A stretch of DNA of 61,971 nucleotides. It comes from an uncultured Bacteroidales bacterium. GTDB lineage: Bacteria > Bacteroidota > Bacteroidia > Bacteroidales > UBA932. Below, piece after piece: positions 8,035 through 14,924 of this stretch. Within the stretch, counting starts at the first letter, position 1; each line of letters starts with the position of its first letter. The notes beneath the pieces are model-generated. The model worked only from the letters and a program-made list of their open reading frames with translations. It did no database searches and was not told where the DNA came from. The stretch spans positions 1-61,971 of the forward strand of contig CASEOO010000036.1 of assembly GCA_949289565.1 (NCBI GenBank). Reading direction: 5' to 3'. Both the position numbers and the translations under genes were made by a program.

Positions 8035-8202
8035 ATGAAACTTCGTGAAAGTATCAGACAAAGAGAACAGTTGAAAATAGAACTGGAGAAACGCAAGAAC
8101 GACATATCCTGGGATGTGGAATATGCGATGCTGTCGTCAGAAATAAAGTGTTTCAATATTTTTCAGAATATTGTGTTTACAAATAAGAGAGGCAGTACAT
8201 AA
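8035..8202 (+). CDS. Small charged helical protein, 55 residues
   Basis: ATG at 8035 to TAA at 8200-8202. The first half (MKLRESIRQREQLKIELEKR) is a highly charged, coiled-coil-like helix; the end is less regular. Not recognised. It is divergent from the small membrane genes and lies in the same AT-rich stretch downstream of the integrase remnant, so it is probably mobile-element cargo or a decayed fragment. It could also be a chance reading frame. Confidence 0.4.
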   Translation: MKLRESIRQREQLKIELEKRKNDISWDVEYAMLSSEIKCFNIFQNIVFTNKRGST

Positions 8203-8269
8203 AATTAAAGAAAGCGAATTTCAAAACCGACTGAAATTTAGATGCAATACCCTTTAAATAATAAAAATT

Positions 8270-8656
8270 ATGAAAAAGTTATTGATTATTTTAGTATTAG
8301 CAATTTGTGGAATATCTGCAAAGGCTCAGATTGTGTACCAACCGTTTATTCCTGGTCAGTCAAACCAGCAGACACAGGCGCAAGTACAGACTGTGAGAAC
8401 AAATGCGTATTATTCTGATTCCAACGGCAATGTCTATAAGATGCCGATAAAAGTGGAAATACGGAATCAATACAATATGGTATCAATCTATGTTTCTGAA
8501 TACTATCAAAACAATGGTGTTCAAGGATATTGGCACAGATTGCCGTCAAAGCCTAAAGCAATGCAATGTATGCCACAGTATGCACAAAATCAACTGGAGC
8601 AAAGATTTATGTACAAAGTAATGATAAATGGCAGATACTATTACTTTGATATATGA
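8270..8656 (+). CDS. Exported small protein of unknown function
   Basis: 128 residues beginning with a clear Sec signal, MKKLLIILVLAICGISAKAQ (cleavage after Ala-Lys-Ala). The mature part starts with a Gln-rich stretch (residues about 30-43), then a Tyr-rich beta-type region ('YYSDSNGNVYKMPIKVEI', 'VSIYVSEYY') ending in 'YYYFDI'. No family recognised. AT-rich compared with neighbours, suggesting acquisition. Its stop overlaps the next start (ATGA at 8653), so it heads a coupled three-gene unit with the genes at 8653 and 8901. Confidence 0.75.
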   Translation: MKKLLIILVLAICGISAKAQIVYQPFIPGQSNQQTQAQVQTVRTNAYYSDSNGNVYKMPIKVEIRNQYNMVSIYVSEYYQNNGVQGYWHRLPSKPKAMQCMPQYAQNQLEQRFMYKVMINGRYYYFDI

Positions 8657-8904
8657 TAACAAGCGATTATGTAAATGTCTCAATAAATGATAAGGTGCAA
8701 CAGCTTCATTACCAGTATGATGATGAGGATGCTACATATACCTTTGATGAAGACATAAAAATTGGAGAATGGACAATCAAAAAGATAATCAAATTAGGTG
8801 GTCCTAAAATCTCTGCGTATAAATATGATTTCAAAAATTACTTGGAATTTGCTATAATTGACAAGAATGGGATATTTCGGATAAAAACTTGGTTTTATAA
8901 ATGA
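8653..8904 (+). CDS. Unknown 83-residue protein in a coupled gene set
   Basis: Begins in an ATGA overlap with the exported protein gene and ends in another ATGA overlap with the gene at 8901. The product is acidic in its first half ('QYDDEDATYTFDEDIKIGEW') and basic in its second, with alternating hydrophobic residues typical of a small beta fold; no signal or membrane segment. Not recognised. Very AT-rich. The two overlaps argue that it is a real gene and that its product works with its neighbours. Confidence 0.65.
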   Translation: MITSDYVNVSINDKVQQLHYQYDDEDATYTFDEDIKIGEWTIKKIIKLGGPKISAYKYDFKNYLEFAIIDKNGIFRIKTWFYK

Positions 8905-10196
8905 CTGCCGCAAAGTACAGAGAATATGCTTCACGATATGATTTAGGACGGTTCGTGAATGCGCATCGTAATATTTATACATCCGCATTAGCGGAAATCC
9001 AATCCGGGAAAAAGCGCTCACATTGGATGTGGTACATATTTCCGCAGCTGCGCGGGCTTGGCCATAGCCGGAATTCAGATTACTATGGTATTGCCGACAG
9101 GGATGAGGCTATAATGTTCCTGCATCACCCTTTGCTTTACAGAAATCTTTGTGAGATCACAATGGCAATGCTGGCGATTGACGGTAAGTCTGCCGATGAT
9201 ATTCTGGGAGAAACAGATGCAATGAAATTCCGCTCGTCGATGACTTTGTTCAATTCTGTTTGCCCGGATAATATTTTCTCGGAAGCACTGAATAAATTTT
9301 ACGGCGGCCAAGAAGACGGGCTCACATTGGATATGCTGAAGGCTGACGGGGGCGGGCAATTGGTGTCCGGAGGTATCATAGGCGCTATAATCGGTGATAT
9401 AGCCGGCTCATTTTATGAGTTTTATAATTGCAAGTCGACGAATATTGCCTTATTTACGGATGGAACTCAGTTTACAGACGATACGGTGATGACTGTCGCA
9501 GTCGCAGACTGGCTTTTGAGCGGAGTGCCGTTGCAGAAAGCCATGTCTGATTGGGGGAGGGAATATCCTGACAGAGGATATGGCGGAATGTTCTATAAAT
9601 GGCTGTTCCATAGTGAGGATAAGAAGCCTTACAACAGTTTTGGAAACGGATCCGGGATGCGCGTAAGCCCGTGCGGATACTCGGCTAGCTCGCTTGAGGA
9701 GGCTATTGAACTGGCTGGGCAATCAGCCGAGGTTACGCACAATCATCCGGAAGGTGTCAAAGGTGCGCAATCCATTGCCGCGGCCATCTTTATGGCCCGG
9801 CAACATAAACCGAAAGAGGAGATCAGGGATTATATTGAGGCCGCTTTCGGCTATAATCTGCATCGGACTTGTGATGAAATCAGGCCTGCATATGAGTTCG
9901 ATGTGACGTGCCAAGGCTCTTGTCCGGAGGCGATAATTGCATTTCTGGACAGCCATGATTATGAATCCGCTGTTCGCTTAGCCATATCGCTGGGAGGAGA
10001 CAGTGACACAGTAGCCTGTATGACAGGGGGTATTGCGGCCGCCTATTATGGCATTCCGTCATGGATGGTCAAGTATGTCGTGTTGGAATATCTGCCTCAA
10101 CACATTTTGGACGTTGTTGGGCGTTTTGATGAAAAGTATTCAAATTCCATCAAGAACAAGCAGTCTGATGTTGTGCTGAATCGGAAAAATTTTTGA
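8901..10196 (+). CDS. DUF1810 domain fused to ADP-ribosylglycohydrolase
   Basis: 431 residues with two domains. Residues about 8-145 match DUF1810 ('GRFVNAHRNIYTSALAEI', 'KRSHWMWYIFPQLRGLG', 'DDILGETDAMKFRSSMTLF'). Residues about 157-415 are an ADP-ribosylglycohydrolase (DraG/ARH fold): 'GAIIGDIAGSFYEF', 'FTDDTVMTVAVADWL', 'GNGSGMRVSPCG', 'THNHPEGVKGAQSI' and 'SLGGDSDTVACMTGGIAAAY'. The TDDT and DSDT motifs hold the dinuclear Mg/Mn site and are intact, so the domain should be active in removing ADP-ribose from a protein, nucleic acid or small molecule. It is the last of three overlapping genes and lies between two tRNAs. Codon use is closer to the core than the two preceding genes. Confidence 0.88.
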   Translation: MTAAKYREYASRYDLGRFVNAHRNIYTSALAEIQSGKKRSHWMWYIFPQLRGLGHSRNSDYYGIADRDEAIMFLHHPLLYRNLCEITMAMLAIDGKSADDILGETDAMKFRSSMTLFNSVCPDNIFSEALNKFYGGQEDGLTLDMLKADGGGQLVSGGIIGAIIGDIAGSFYEFYNCKSTNIALFTDGTQFTDDTVMTVAVADWLLSGVPLQKAMSDWGREYPDRGYGGMFYKWLFHSEDKKPYNSFGNGSGMRVSPCGYSASSLEEAIELAGQSAEVTHNHPEGVKGAQSIAAAIFMARQHKPKEEIRDYIEAAFGYNLHRTCDEIRPAYEFDVTCQGSCPEAIIAFLDSHDYESAVRLAISLGGDSDTVACMTGGIAAAYYGIPSWMVKYVVLEYLPQHILDVVGRFDEKYSNSIKNKQSDVVLNRKNF

Positions 10197-10213
10197 GAAT
10201 TTGTTAAAAAAAA

Positions 10214-10244
10214 TTTGCAGGATAATTTTTCTTGCGTATCTTTG
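10214..10244 (+). promoter_or_regulatory. Promoter of tRNA-Val
   Basis: TTTG at 10214-10217, exactly 19 nt, then TATCTTTG at 10237-10244: a textbook Bacteroidota primary-sigma promoter, about 50 bp before the mature tRNA. Confidence 0.85.
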
Positions 10245-10294
10245 CAATCCCAAAACGAAAGGGACGTGGCAATGGTCTCGAAGAAACGTTTGAC

Positions 10295-10372
10295 GGGAGC
10301 TTAGCTCAGTTGGTTCAGAGCGTCTGCCTTACAAGCAGAGGGTCGGGGGTTCGACTCCCTCAGCTCCCACCA
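10295..10372 (+). tRNA. tRNA-Val (anticodon TAC), CCA encoded
   Basis: Acceptor GGGAGCT pairs with AGCTCCC, anticodon stem TCTGC/GCAGA with loop CTTACAA (anticodon TAC), T-arm GGGGG-TTCGACT-CCCTC, discriminator A, encoded CCA at 10370-10372. Confidence 0.97.
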
Positions 10373-10395
10373 CCCGAAAGGGCAAATCAAAGCAA

Positions 10396-10427
10396 AATCC
10401 TGAAGTCCAGCGACTTCGGGATTTTTT
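10396..10427 (+). terminator. Intrinsic terminator of tRNA-Val
   Basis: 12-bp stem AATCCTGAAGTC / GACTTCGGGATT (one G.T pair), loop CAGC, then TTTTTT. Confidence 0.88.
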
Positions 10428-10462
10428 GTTTCTGGCCGGGACCGAATAGGCAGGATTGATAT

Positions 10463-10470
10463 TATCTTTG
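10463..10470 (+). promoter_or_regulatory. -7 element upstream of the alpha/beta hydrolase gene
   Basis: TATCTTTG, 51 bp before the start at 10522; no matching TTTG at the usual distance. Confidence 0.45.
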
Positions 10471-10521
10471 GTAATGTGGACAAAAACAGTTGGTGGAACG
10501 GTATATAAAAAATTGATTTTT

Positions 10522-11646
10522 ATGAAAATTCTGAGTTTGTTTCTGCTGTGTTCTGCATTGTCCGGTCAGGAGGGGCCGGACATCCAGGTGCTGGAGGAAG
10601 AGCAGAGGCGGGAGTATAAATGCTTGCTGGTAGAATACGAGGCCTCTCCCGGAAACATGGTTCAGTCTTATCTTTTGATGCCAAATGGAGCAACGGCATC
10701 TTCCAAATGCCCCGGCCTGGTGCTGCTTCACGACCACGGGGCGAGATTTGACATAGGAAAAGAAAAGCTCGTCAGGCCGATGAAAAGCAGTCCTGAACAT
10801 GTAGTCAGGTCTTCCGAGGAGTTTGTCATGACGAATTTTGACGGAGTGTACCTGGCTGATTCTCTTGCTTCCATGGGCTATGCCGTGATAGTCCCGGACA
10901 TGCTGTATTGGGGAGGCCGCAGCTCTGGAGCATGCCAGGAATGGTCGAGGCTAAAATTTGGAGAAGACAGCCACAGCTTAAATAGTTCAGACAATTTGAA
11001 TTCTGGTTCTGGCGGAATGAGCCGGCAGATTTCCGGCCCAGAGTCATCGAAACAGAAAATCGATTCTCTGAAGAAAGCTGTGTATGAAGGCCAGCGTGCC
11101 GTTTACGACAGCCTGGCGGCGCGCGGCGTTGTCTGGGCTGAACAGACATTGGAAGAAGACGCATGTGCCGCACGGATTCTGGCCGGGCTGGATTTCGTAG
11201 ATTCTGAAAACATCGGCGCATTCGGCTGGTCTATGGGCGCACACCGCGCATGGCTGCTGACAGCTTTCTGTCCTGAGGTGAAGGCAGGCGCGGCTCTTTG
11301 CTGGATGACTCTTAAGGAAACATTGAAGACCCCGTATAAGGCATCTGACTATGCCATGCTGATACCGGAGCTGCGGGCAGAATATGATTTCCCGGACATA
11401 GCCATCTGGCTGGCTCCTAAGCCATTCCTTTTTCTGAATGGTACGCAGGACCATCTTTTCCCGGTGCGGGCTGTGGAGAAAGCTTTCAGCAGAATGCAGG
11501 ATATATATGAGGAACGTGGAGCTTCAGGCCGTTTGCAGACGGAATTTTTCGATGGAGGGCATCACTGCGGCCGCCAGGTGCAGGGCAGAATAGTGGAATT
11601 TTTTGAAAAAAATGTACCTTTGCAGTCATCGGCTGAGACACGCTGA
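10522..11646 (+). CDS. Secreted alpha/beta hydrolase
   Basis: 374 residues. The ATG at 10522 is chosen because it begins a short signal peptide (MKILSLFLLCSALSGQ); longer readings bury it. Hydrolase landmarks: strand and oxyanion region 'LVLLHDHGARFD', 'SLASMGYAVIVPDMLYWGGR', nucleophile elbow 'GAFGWSMGAHRAWLL' (GxSxG), acid 'LFLNGTQDHLFPV' and histidine 'FFDGGHHCG'. The arrangement is that of dienelactone-hydrolase/acetyl-xylan-esterase-like enzymes. The stretch at about residues 130-185 is Ser/Asn-rich and probably a lid or loop. The substrate is unknown and may be an ester of a polysaccharide. The promoter of the next gene lies inside its 3' end. Confidence 0.8.
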   Translation: MKILSLFLLCSALSGQEGPDIQVLEEEQRREYKCLLVEYEASPGNMVQSYLLMPNGATASSKCPGLVLLHDHGARFDIGKEKLVRPMKSSPEHVVRSSEEFVMTNFDGVYLADSLASMGYAVIVPDMLYWGGRSSGACQEWSRLKFGEDSHSLNSSDNLNSGSGGMSRQISGPESSKQKIDSLKKAVYEGQRAVYDSLAARGVVWAEQTLEEDACAARILAGLDFVDSENIGAFGWSMGAHRAWLLTAFCPEVKAGAALCWMTLKETLKTPYKASDYAMLIPELRAEYDFPDIAIWLAPKPFLFLNGTQDHLFPVRAVEKAFSRMQDIYEERGASGRLQTEFFDGGHHCGRQVQGRIVEFFEKNVPLQSSAETR

Positions 11647-11647
11647 C

Positions 11648-12073
11648 ATGGCCCGGATGAAAAAAAACATCAAGAAAATATGGGACCCTCTGAGAAAGAA
11701 AGAGGTGGCCCTCACTCCTGAAGAGGATGTGAGGCAGTGGTTCATATCACGCCTGCACAGCCTGATAGGGGTGCCGATGCATATGATGATGAGCGAAGTG
11801 GGTTTCAGCATTGGAGACAAGAAGCTTCGCGCAGATATAGTTGTTTACGGCCGGAATGCTTCGCCCGTGGCTGTAGTGGAATGCAAACGTCCTGATATCG
11901 AGCTTGACCAGGCTGTGCTTGACCAGGCTGTTGTATATAATATGGTGCTGAATGTCAGGTATATATTTATCACCAACGGCAGGTCCACCTTTGTCTGCCG
12001 CAGGGAGACGGGGGCTGGATGCCTTAGATACGTGTTCGTTGCCGAAATGCCGACATGGCAGGATATGGCATAA
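11648..12073 (+). CDS. HsdR N-terminal-like (PD-(D/E)xK nuclease-fold) protein
   Basis: 141 residues from the ATG at 11648; an upstream in-frame ATG (11603) lies before the likely promoter TACCTTTG at 11615-11622 and is rejected. The sequence matches the N-terminal nuclease-fold domain of type I restriction R subunits (HSDR_N): 'EEDVRQWFISRLHSLIGVP', then 'KKLRADIVVYG' and 'PVAVVECKRPDIEL' (the D...ExK core), then 'ITNGRSTFVCRRE'. It is a stand-alone version without helicase, and no hsdM or hsdS is near, so it is not a complete restriction system. Such short proteins are widespread in Bacteroidota and their role is not known to me. Confidence 0.8.
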   Translation: MARMKKNIKKIWDPLRKKEVALTPEEDVRQWFISRLHSLIGVPMHMMMSEVGFSIGDKKLRADIVVYGRNASPVAVVECKRPDIELDQAVLDQAVVYNMVLNVRYIFITNGRSTFVCRRETGAGCLRYVFVAEMPTWQDMA

Positions 12074-12103
12074 GCCTGTAAATATGAATAATTCGATCGA
12101 CAG

Positions 12104-13606
12104 ATGACTGTTACACAGGGATTTCTGGACCATAAAATTTTCCAGATTATATCAGATACGGCGGCGTCCATAGGGGTGCGTGCTTTTGTTATCGGCGGCT
12201 ATGTGAGGGACTGCTTTCTCGGCAGGCCGAGCAAGGATATAGACGTAGTGGTGGAGGGCAGCGGAATTGAGCTCGCGGAGGCCGTGGGGGCGGCTGTGCA
12301 CAGCCATGTCTCTGTTTTCAAGAATTTCGGTACAGCCATGCTGAAATACAAGGGCATAGAGGTCGAGTTCGTAGGTGCCAGAAAAGAGTCTTACCGGAGG
12401 GATTCACGAAAGCCTATAGTGGAGAACGGCACTCTCGAGGATGATCAGAAACGCAGGGATTTCACTATAAATGCCATGGCGTTCAGCCTTCAGAAAGAAG
12501 ATTATGGTGCTCTGGTTGATCCCTTCGGAGGTATCAGGGACTTGGCCGCCGGCATCATCAGGACGCCACTGGACCCTGACACTACATACAGCGACGATCC
12601 CCTGAGAATGATACGCGCCATCCGGTTCGCCACAAAGCTCAGCGATGGCGAGGTTCAGTTCCATATAGTTCCTGAGTCGCTTGAGTCGATTTCCAGAAAC
12701 AGGGGCAGGCTGGAAATATTGTCCAGGGAGAGGATTGCGGAAGAATTGAACAAAATGCTGGTATGCTCCAGGCCTTCCATAGGTTTCCGCCTTCTGGACG
12801 AGACTGGCCTTTTGGATTTGATATTGCCTCAGCTGTCCAAGCTGAAGGGCACAGAGAGCGTGGACGGACATAGCCATAAGGAGAATTTTTCCCATACTTT
12901 GGAGGTCGTAGACAATGTTGCCTCTGAGGAAATGTCCTCCATTGCTGAAGGCAGGCTGATGAATTATGAATTCGTGGACGGGGTCGAGACGGCCAAGGCC
13001 AGGACCGAGCCGTATCTGTGGCTCAGGTGGGCCGCATTGCTGCATGATATCGGGAAGCCCGCGACTAAACGCTTTGACAGCAGTGCAGGATGGACATTCC
13101 ACGGCCATGAGGTCGTAGGGGCGAGGATGGTTCCGAAAATTTTCAAGTCTTTGAAGATGCCTCTGAACGAGAAGATGAAATATGTGGAGAAGCTGGTCCT
13201 CCTTCATCTCAGGCCTATTGCCCTGGTGACCGAGGAAGTGACGGATTCTGCTGTGAGAAGGCTTCTGTTCGATGCTGGGAATGACATAGAAGATCTGATG
13301 CTGCTGTGCAGGGCTGACGTGACATCCAAGAATCCGAAGAAAGTGGAGCGGCTCAGAAATAATTTCGAGCTTGTGAAGCAGAAGCTTGCTGAAGTGGAGG
13401 AGAAGGATGCTGTCAGGAATTTCAAGAATCCTATAACAGGGGAGTATGTGATGGAAGTTTATGGAATTCCGCCATGCCATGAGATAGGGATCTTGAAGGA
13501 ATTTGTGAAGAATGCGATTCTGGATGGAAAGATAGGGAACAATTTCGAAGAGGCTGACCGGCTCATGAGAGAGAAGGCGGCAGAAATGGGACTTGCGGCC
13601 AAATAG
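12104..13606 (+). CDS. cca: CCA tRNA nucleotidyltransferase with HD domain
   Basis: 500 residues. The N-terminal class II nucleotidyltransferase has 'VIGGYVRDCFLGRPSKDIDV' (G-G-x-V-R-D and DxD metal ligands), followed by the neck motif 'RRDFTINAMAF' and 'YSDDPLRMIRAIRFATKL'. An HD phosphohydrolase domain follows with 'WAALLHDIGKPATKRF' and 'HGHEVVGARM'. It repairs or adds the tRNA 3' CCA; the HD domain may remove 2',3'-cyclic phosphates. Its last base overlaps the GTG start of the recombinase gene, giving a coupled cca-xerC-hpf set. Confidence 0.93.
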   Translation: MTVTQGFLDHKIFQIISDTAASIGVRAFVIGGYVRDCFLGRPSKDIDVVVEGSGIELAEAVGAAVHSHVSVFKNFGTAMLKYKGIEVEFVGARKESYRRDSRKPIVENGTLEDDQKRRDFTINAMAFSLQKEDYGALVDPFGGIRDLAAGIIRTPLDPDTTYSDDPLRMIRAIRFATKLSDGEVQFHIVPESLESISRNRGRLEILSRERIAEELNKMLVCSRPSIGFRLLDETGLLDLILPQLSKLKGTESVDGHSHKENFSHTLEVVDNVASEEMSSIAEGRLMNYEFVDGVETAKARTEPYLWLRWAALLHDIGKPATKRFDSSAGWTFHGHEVVGARMVPKIFKSLKMPLNEKMKYVEKLVLLHLRPIALVTEEVTDSAVRRLLFDAGNDIEDLMLLCRADVTSKNPKKVERLRNNFELVKQKLAEVEEKDAVRNFKNPITGEYVMEVYGIPPCHEIGILKEFVKNAILDGKIGNNFEEADRLMREKAAEMGLAAK

Positions 13607-14553
13607 TGGAACTGGTAGACAAATATCTGGAATATGTTTCCGCTGTGCGGAGATATTCTGACAGGACTCGGGATATCTATGGAAAGTGTCTTGGGGAGTT
13701 TTGTGCTTTTGCCCAGGCAAAGGATGATGCCGAACTGCTGGAATCGTTGATTCCAAATATTATACGTGGCTATGAAGTCAGTCTTCTGGAAAGAAATCTG
13801 AAATCGAGGACTGTGAATCTGCATATTTCAGTTCTGAGCGGCTTCTGCAGGTTTCTGGTGACAGAGGGGATGCTTAAATCGAATCCTGTGAAGCTTGTCA
13901 AGCGTCCTAAGACCGAGAAAAGGCTGCCTGAATTTTTCAGGGAGGAAGATATGAGGAATTATTTTGCCCGGACGGACGCTTATGTCTCAGAGACTGCAGG
14001 ACAGTCGTCGCAGGAATATGAGCAGAGGCTCCGCAGGGCTGTGGTCTCCACTCTTTACAATACAGGAATCCGGCGTTCTGAGCTGGTGAATCTCCGTCGC
14101 CAGGATATTGATTTCAGCAGGCGTGTGATGCGGGTCACGGGAAAAGGCGATAAAATGCGAGAAATTCCTCTTTTGCCTTCATATTGTCAGGAAATTTTAT
14201 TATATTTACAAGCAGTTGATACGATGGCCGGCGGTGTGTATAATCTGTCTTCTCCGCTTTTCGTCACAGCGAAAGGACGGCCCGTATATCCAGAACTTGT
14301 GGACCGGATAGTGAAGCAGGAGCTGGGCAGGGCAGGCGGATTTTCCGGCAGGAAGTCACCTCACGTTCTCAGGCATACAGTGGCGACAGAGCTGCTGGAC
14401 GACGGGGCGGACTTGAATTCTATAAAAGAGTTCCTGGGGCATGCTTCCCTGGCCGCGACGCAGGTTTACACGCATAACTCCATCGAGAAACTGAAACATG
14501 TTTATGAATCCGCCCATCCACGGGCTAAAAATGGAGGTAAAAATGGAGATTAG
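13606..14553 (+). CDS. xerC: Tyrosine recombinase, XerC-like
   Basis: 315 residues from a GTG overlapping the cca stop (TAGTG). N-terminal SAM-like DNA-binding domain, then the catalytic residues: Arg in 'YNTGIRRSELVNLR', 'HVLRHTVATELLDDGADL' (HxxR), His in 'IKEFLGHASLAATQ' and Tyr in 'QVYTHNSIEKL'. Length and position next to core genes suggest the chromosome dimer resolution enzyme XerC rather than a mobile-element integrase; XerC and XerD cannot be told apart from one copy. Overlaps hpf by 11 bases. Confidence 0.85.
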   Translation: MELVDKYLEYVSAVRRYSDRTRDIYGKCLGEFCAFAQAKDDAELLESLIPNIIRGYEVSLLERNLKSRTVNLHISVLSGFCRFLVTEGMLKSNPVKLVKRPKTEKRLPEFFREEDMRNYFARTDAYVSETAGQSSQEYEQRLRRAVVSTLYNTGIRRSELVNLRRQDIDFSRRVMRVTGKGDKMREIPLLPSYCQEILLYLQAVDTMAGGVYNLSSPLFVTAKGRPVYPELVDRIVKQELGRAGGFSGRKSPHVLRHTVATELLDDGADLNSIKEFLGHASLAATQVYTHNSIEKLKHVYESAHPRAKNGGKNGD

Positions 14554-14833
14554 AGTACAATCCATCAAGTTCAATGCTGATCAGAAATTGCTGGACTTTG
14601 TCGAGAAGAAGCTTTCTAAGCTTTCCAAGTTCTACGATGAGATCATAGGAGTGGATGTCACGATGTCATTGCTTCCTGAGCATGAGAACAAGAATGTGAA
14701 GGTGCAGGTGCAGGTTCCCGGCAACGATGTCGTGGTAGAGAGGAATGCGAGAACATTCGAGGACGCTGTGGTGGACTGCCTGGATGTCCTGAAGGAAAAA
14801 CTGGTGCGCGTGAAGGAGAAAAAAGCTAATTGA
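14543..14833 (+). CDS. hpf: Ribosome hibernation-promoting factor / RaiA
   Basis: 96 residues. The ATG at 14543 is chosen because GGAGG at 14533-14537 lies at the right distance and because the family starts 'MEIRVQSIKFNADQKLLDFV'; the ATG at 14531 is the alternative. The fold is the short S30AE domain without the dimerising long tail ('NVKVQVQVPGNDVVVERNAR', ending in Lys-rich residues). It binds the 30S subunit decoding region in stationary phase. A strong terminator follows at 14861. Confidence 0.9.
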   Translation: MEIRVQSIKFNADQKLLDFVEKKLSKLSKFYDEIIGVDVTMSLLPEHENKNVKVQVQVPGNDVVVERNARTFEDAVVDCLDVLKEKLVRVKEKKAN

Positions 14834-14860
14834 TCTATTAAAACAGATATCTACACTTTT

Positions 14861-14895
14861 ATTGGCTGGATTTGTTATCCAGCCAATATTTTTTT
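14861..14895 (+). terminator. Intrinsic terminator after hpf
   Basis: A perfect 11-bp stem ATTGGCTGGAT / ATCCAGCCAAT with loop TTGTT, followed by ATTTTTTTT. Ends the cca-xerC-hpf unit. Confidence 0.92.
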
Positions 14896-14902
14896 ATTTT
14901 TG
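14871..14902 (+). promoter_or_regulatory. Promoter of the PurF-like gene, embedded in the hpf terminator
   Basis: TTTG at 14871-14874 (the terminator loop) and TATTTTTG at 14895-14902, 20 nt apart. The -7 element starts in the terminator's T-run. Initiation would fall about 15-20 bp before the start codon at 14925. Confidence 0.65.
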
Positions 14903-14924
14903 CGCCGCAAAAAGTTATTATGAT

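Noticed and set aside
7401..10372. Direct repeat of the tRNA-Gly 3' end marking the far attachment site
   Set aside because: No second copy was found by eye; the tRNA-Val T-arm differs.
10301..10483. 60-residue minus-strand frame over the tRNA-Val gene
   Set aside because: Another false translation of a tRNA ('RESNPRPSACKADALNQL').
11603..11647. Longer N-terminus for the HsdR_N-like protein
   Set aside because: The extra start lies upstream of the likely transcription start (TACCTTTG at 11615) and the extra residues have no family match.
12404..13756. 450-residue open frame on the minus strand opposite cca
   Set aside because: It is antisense to a clear CCA nucleotidyltransferase, with Pro/His/Gln-rich sequence and no domain; a shadow frame.
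13606..14553. XerC-like gene as the integrase of a mobile element
   Set aside because: It is coupled to cca and hpf, has no attachment-like repeats, and is full length with all catalytic residues, so a housekeeping recombinase is more likely.
14862..14924. Upstream extension of the PurF-like gene that might supply an N-terminal Cys
   Set aside because: This stretch is a perfect terminator hairpin with T-run and a promoter; translating it gives no PurF-like sequence.
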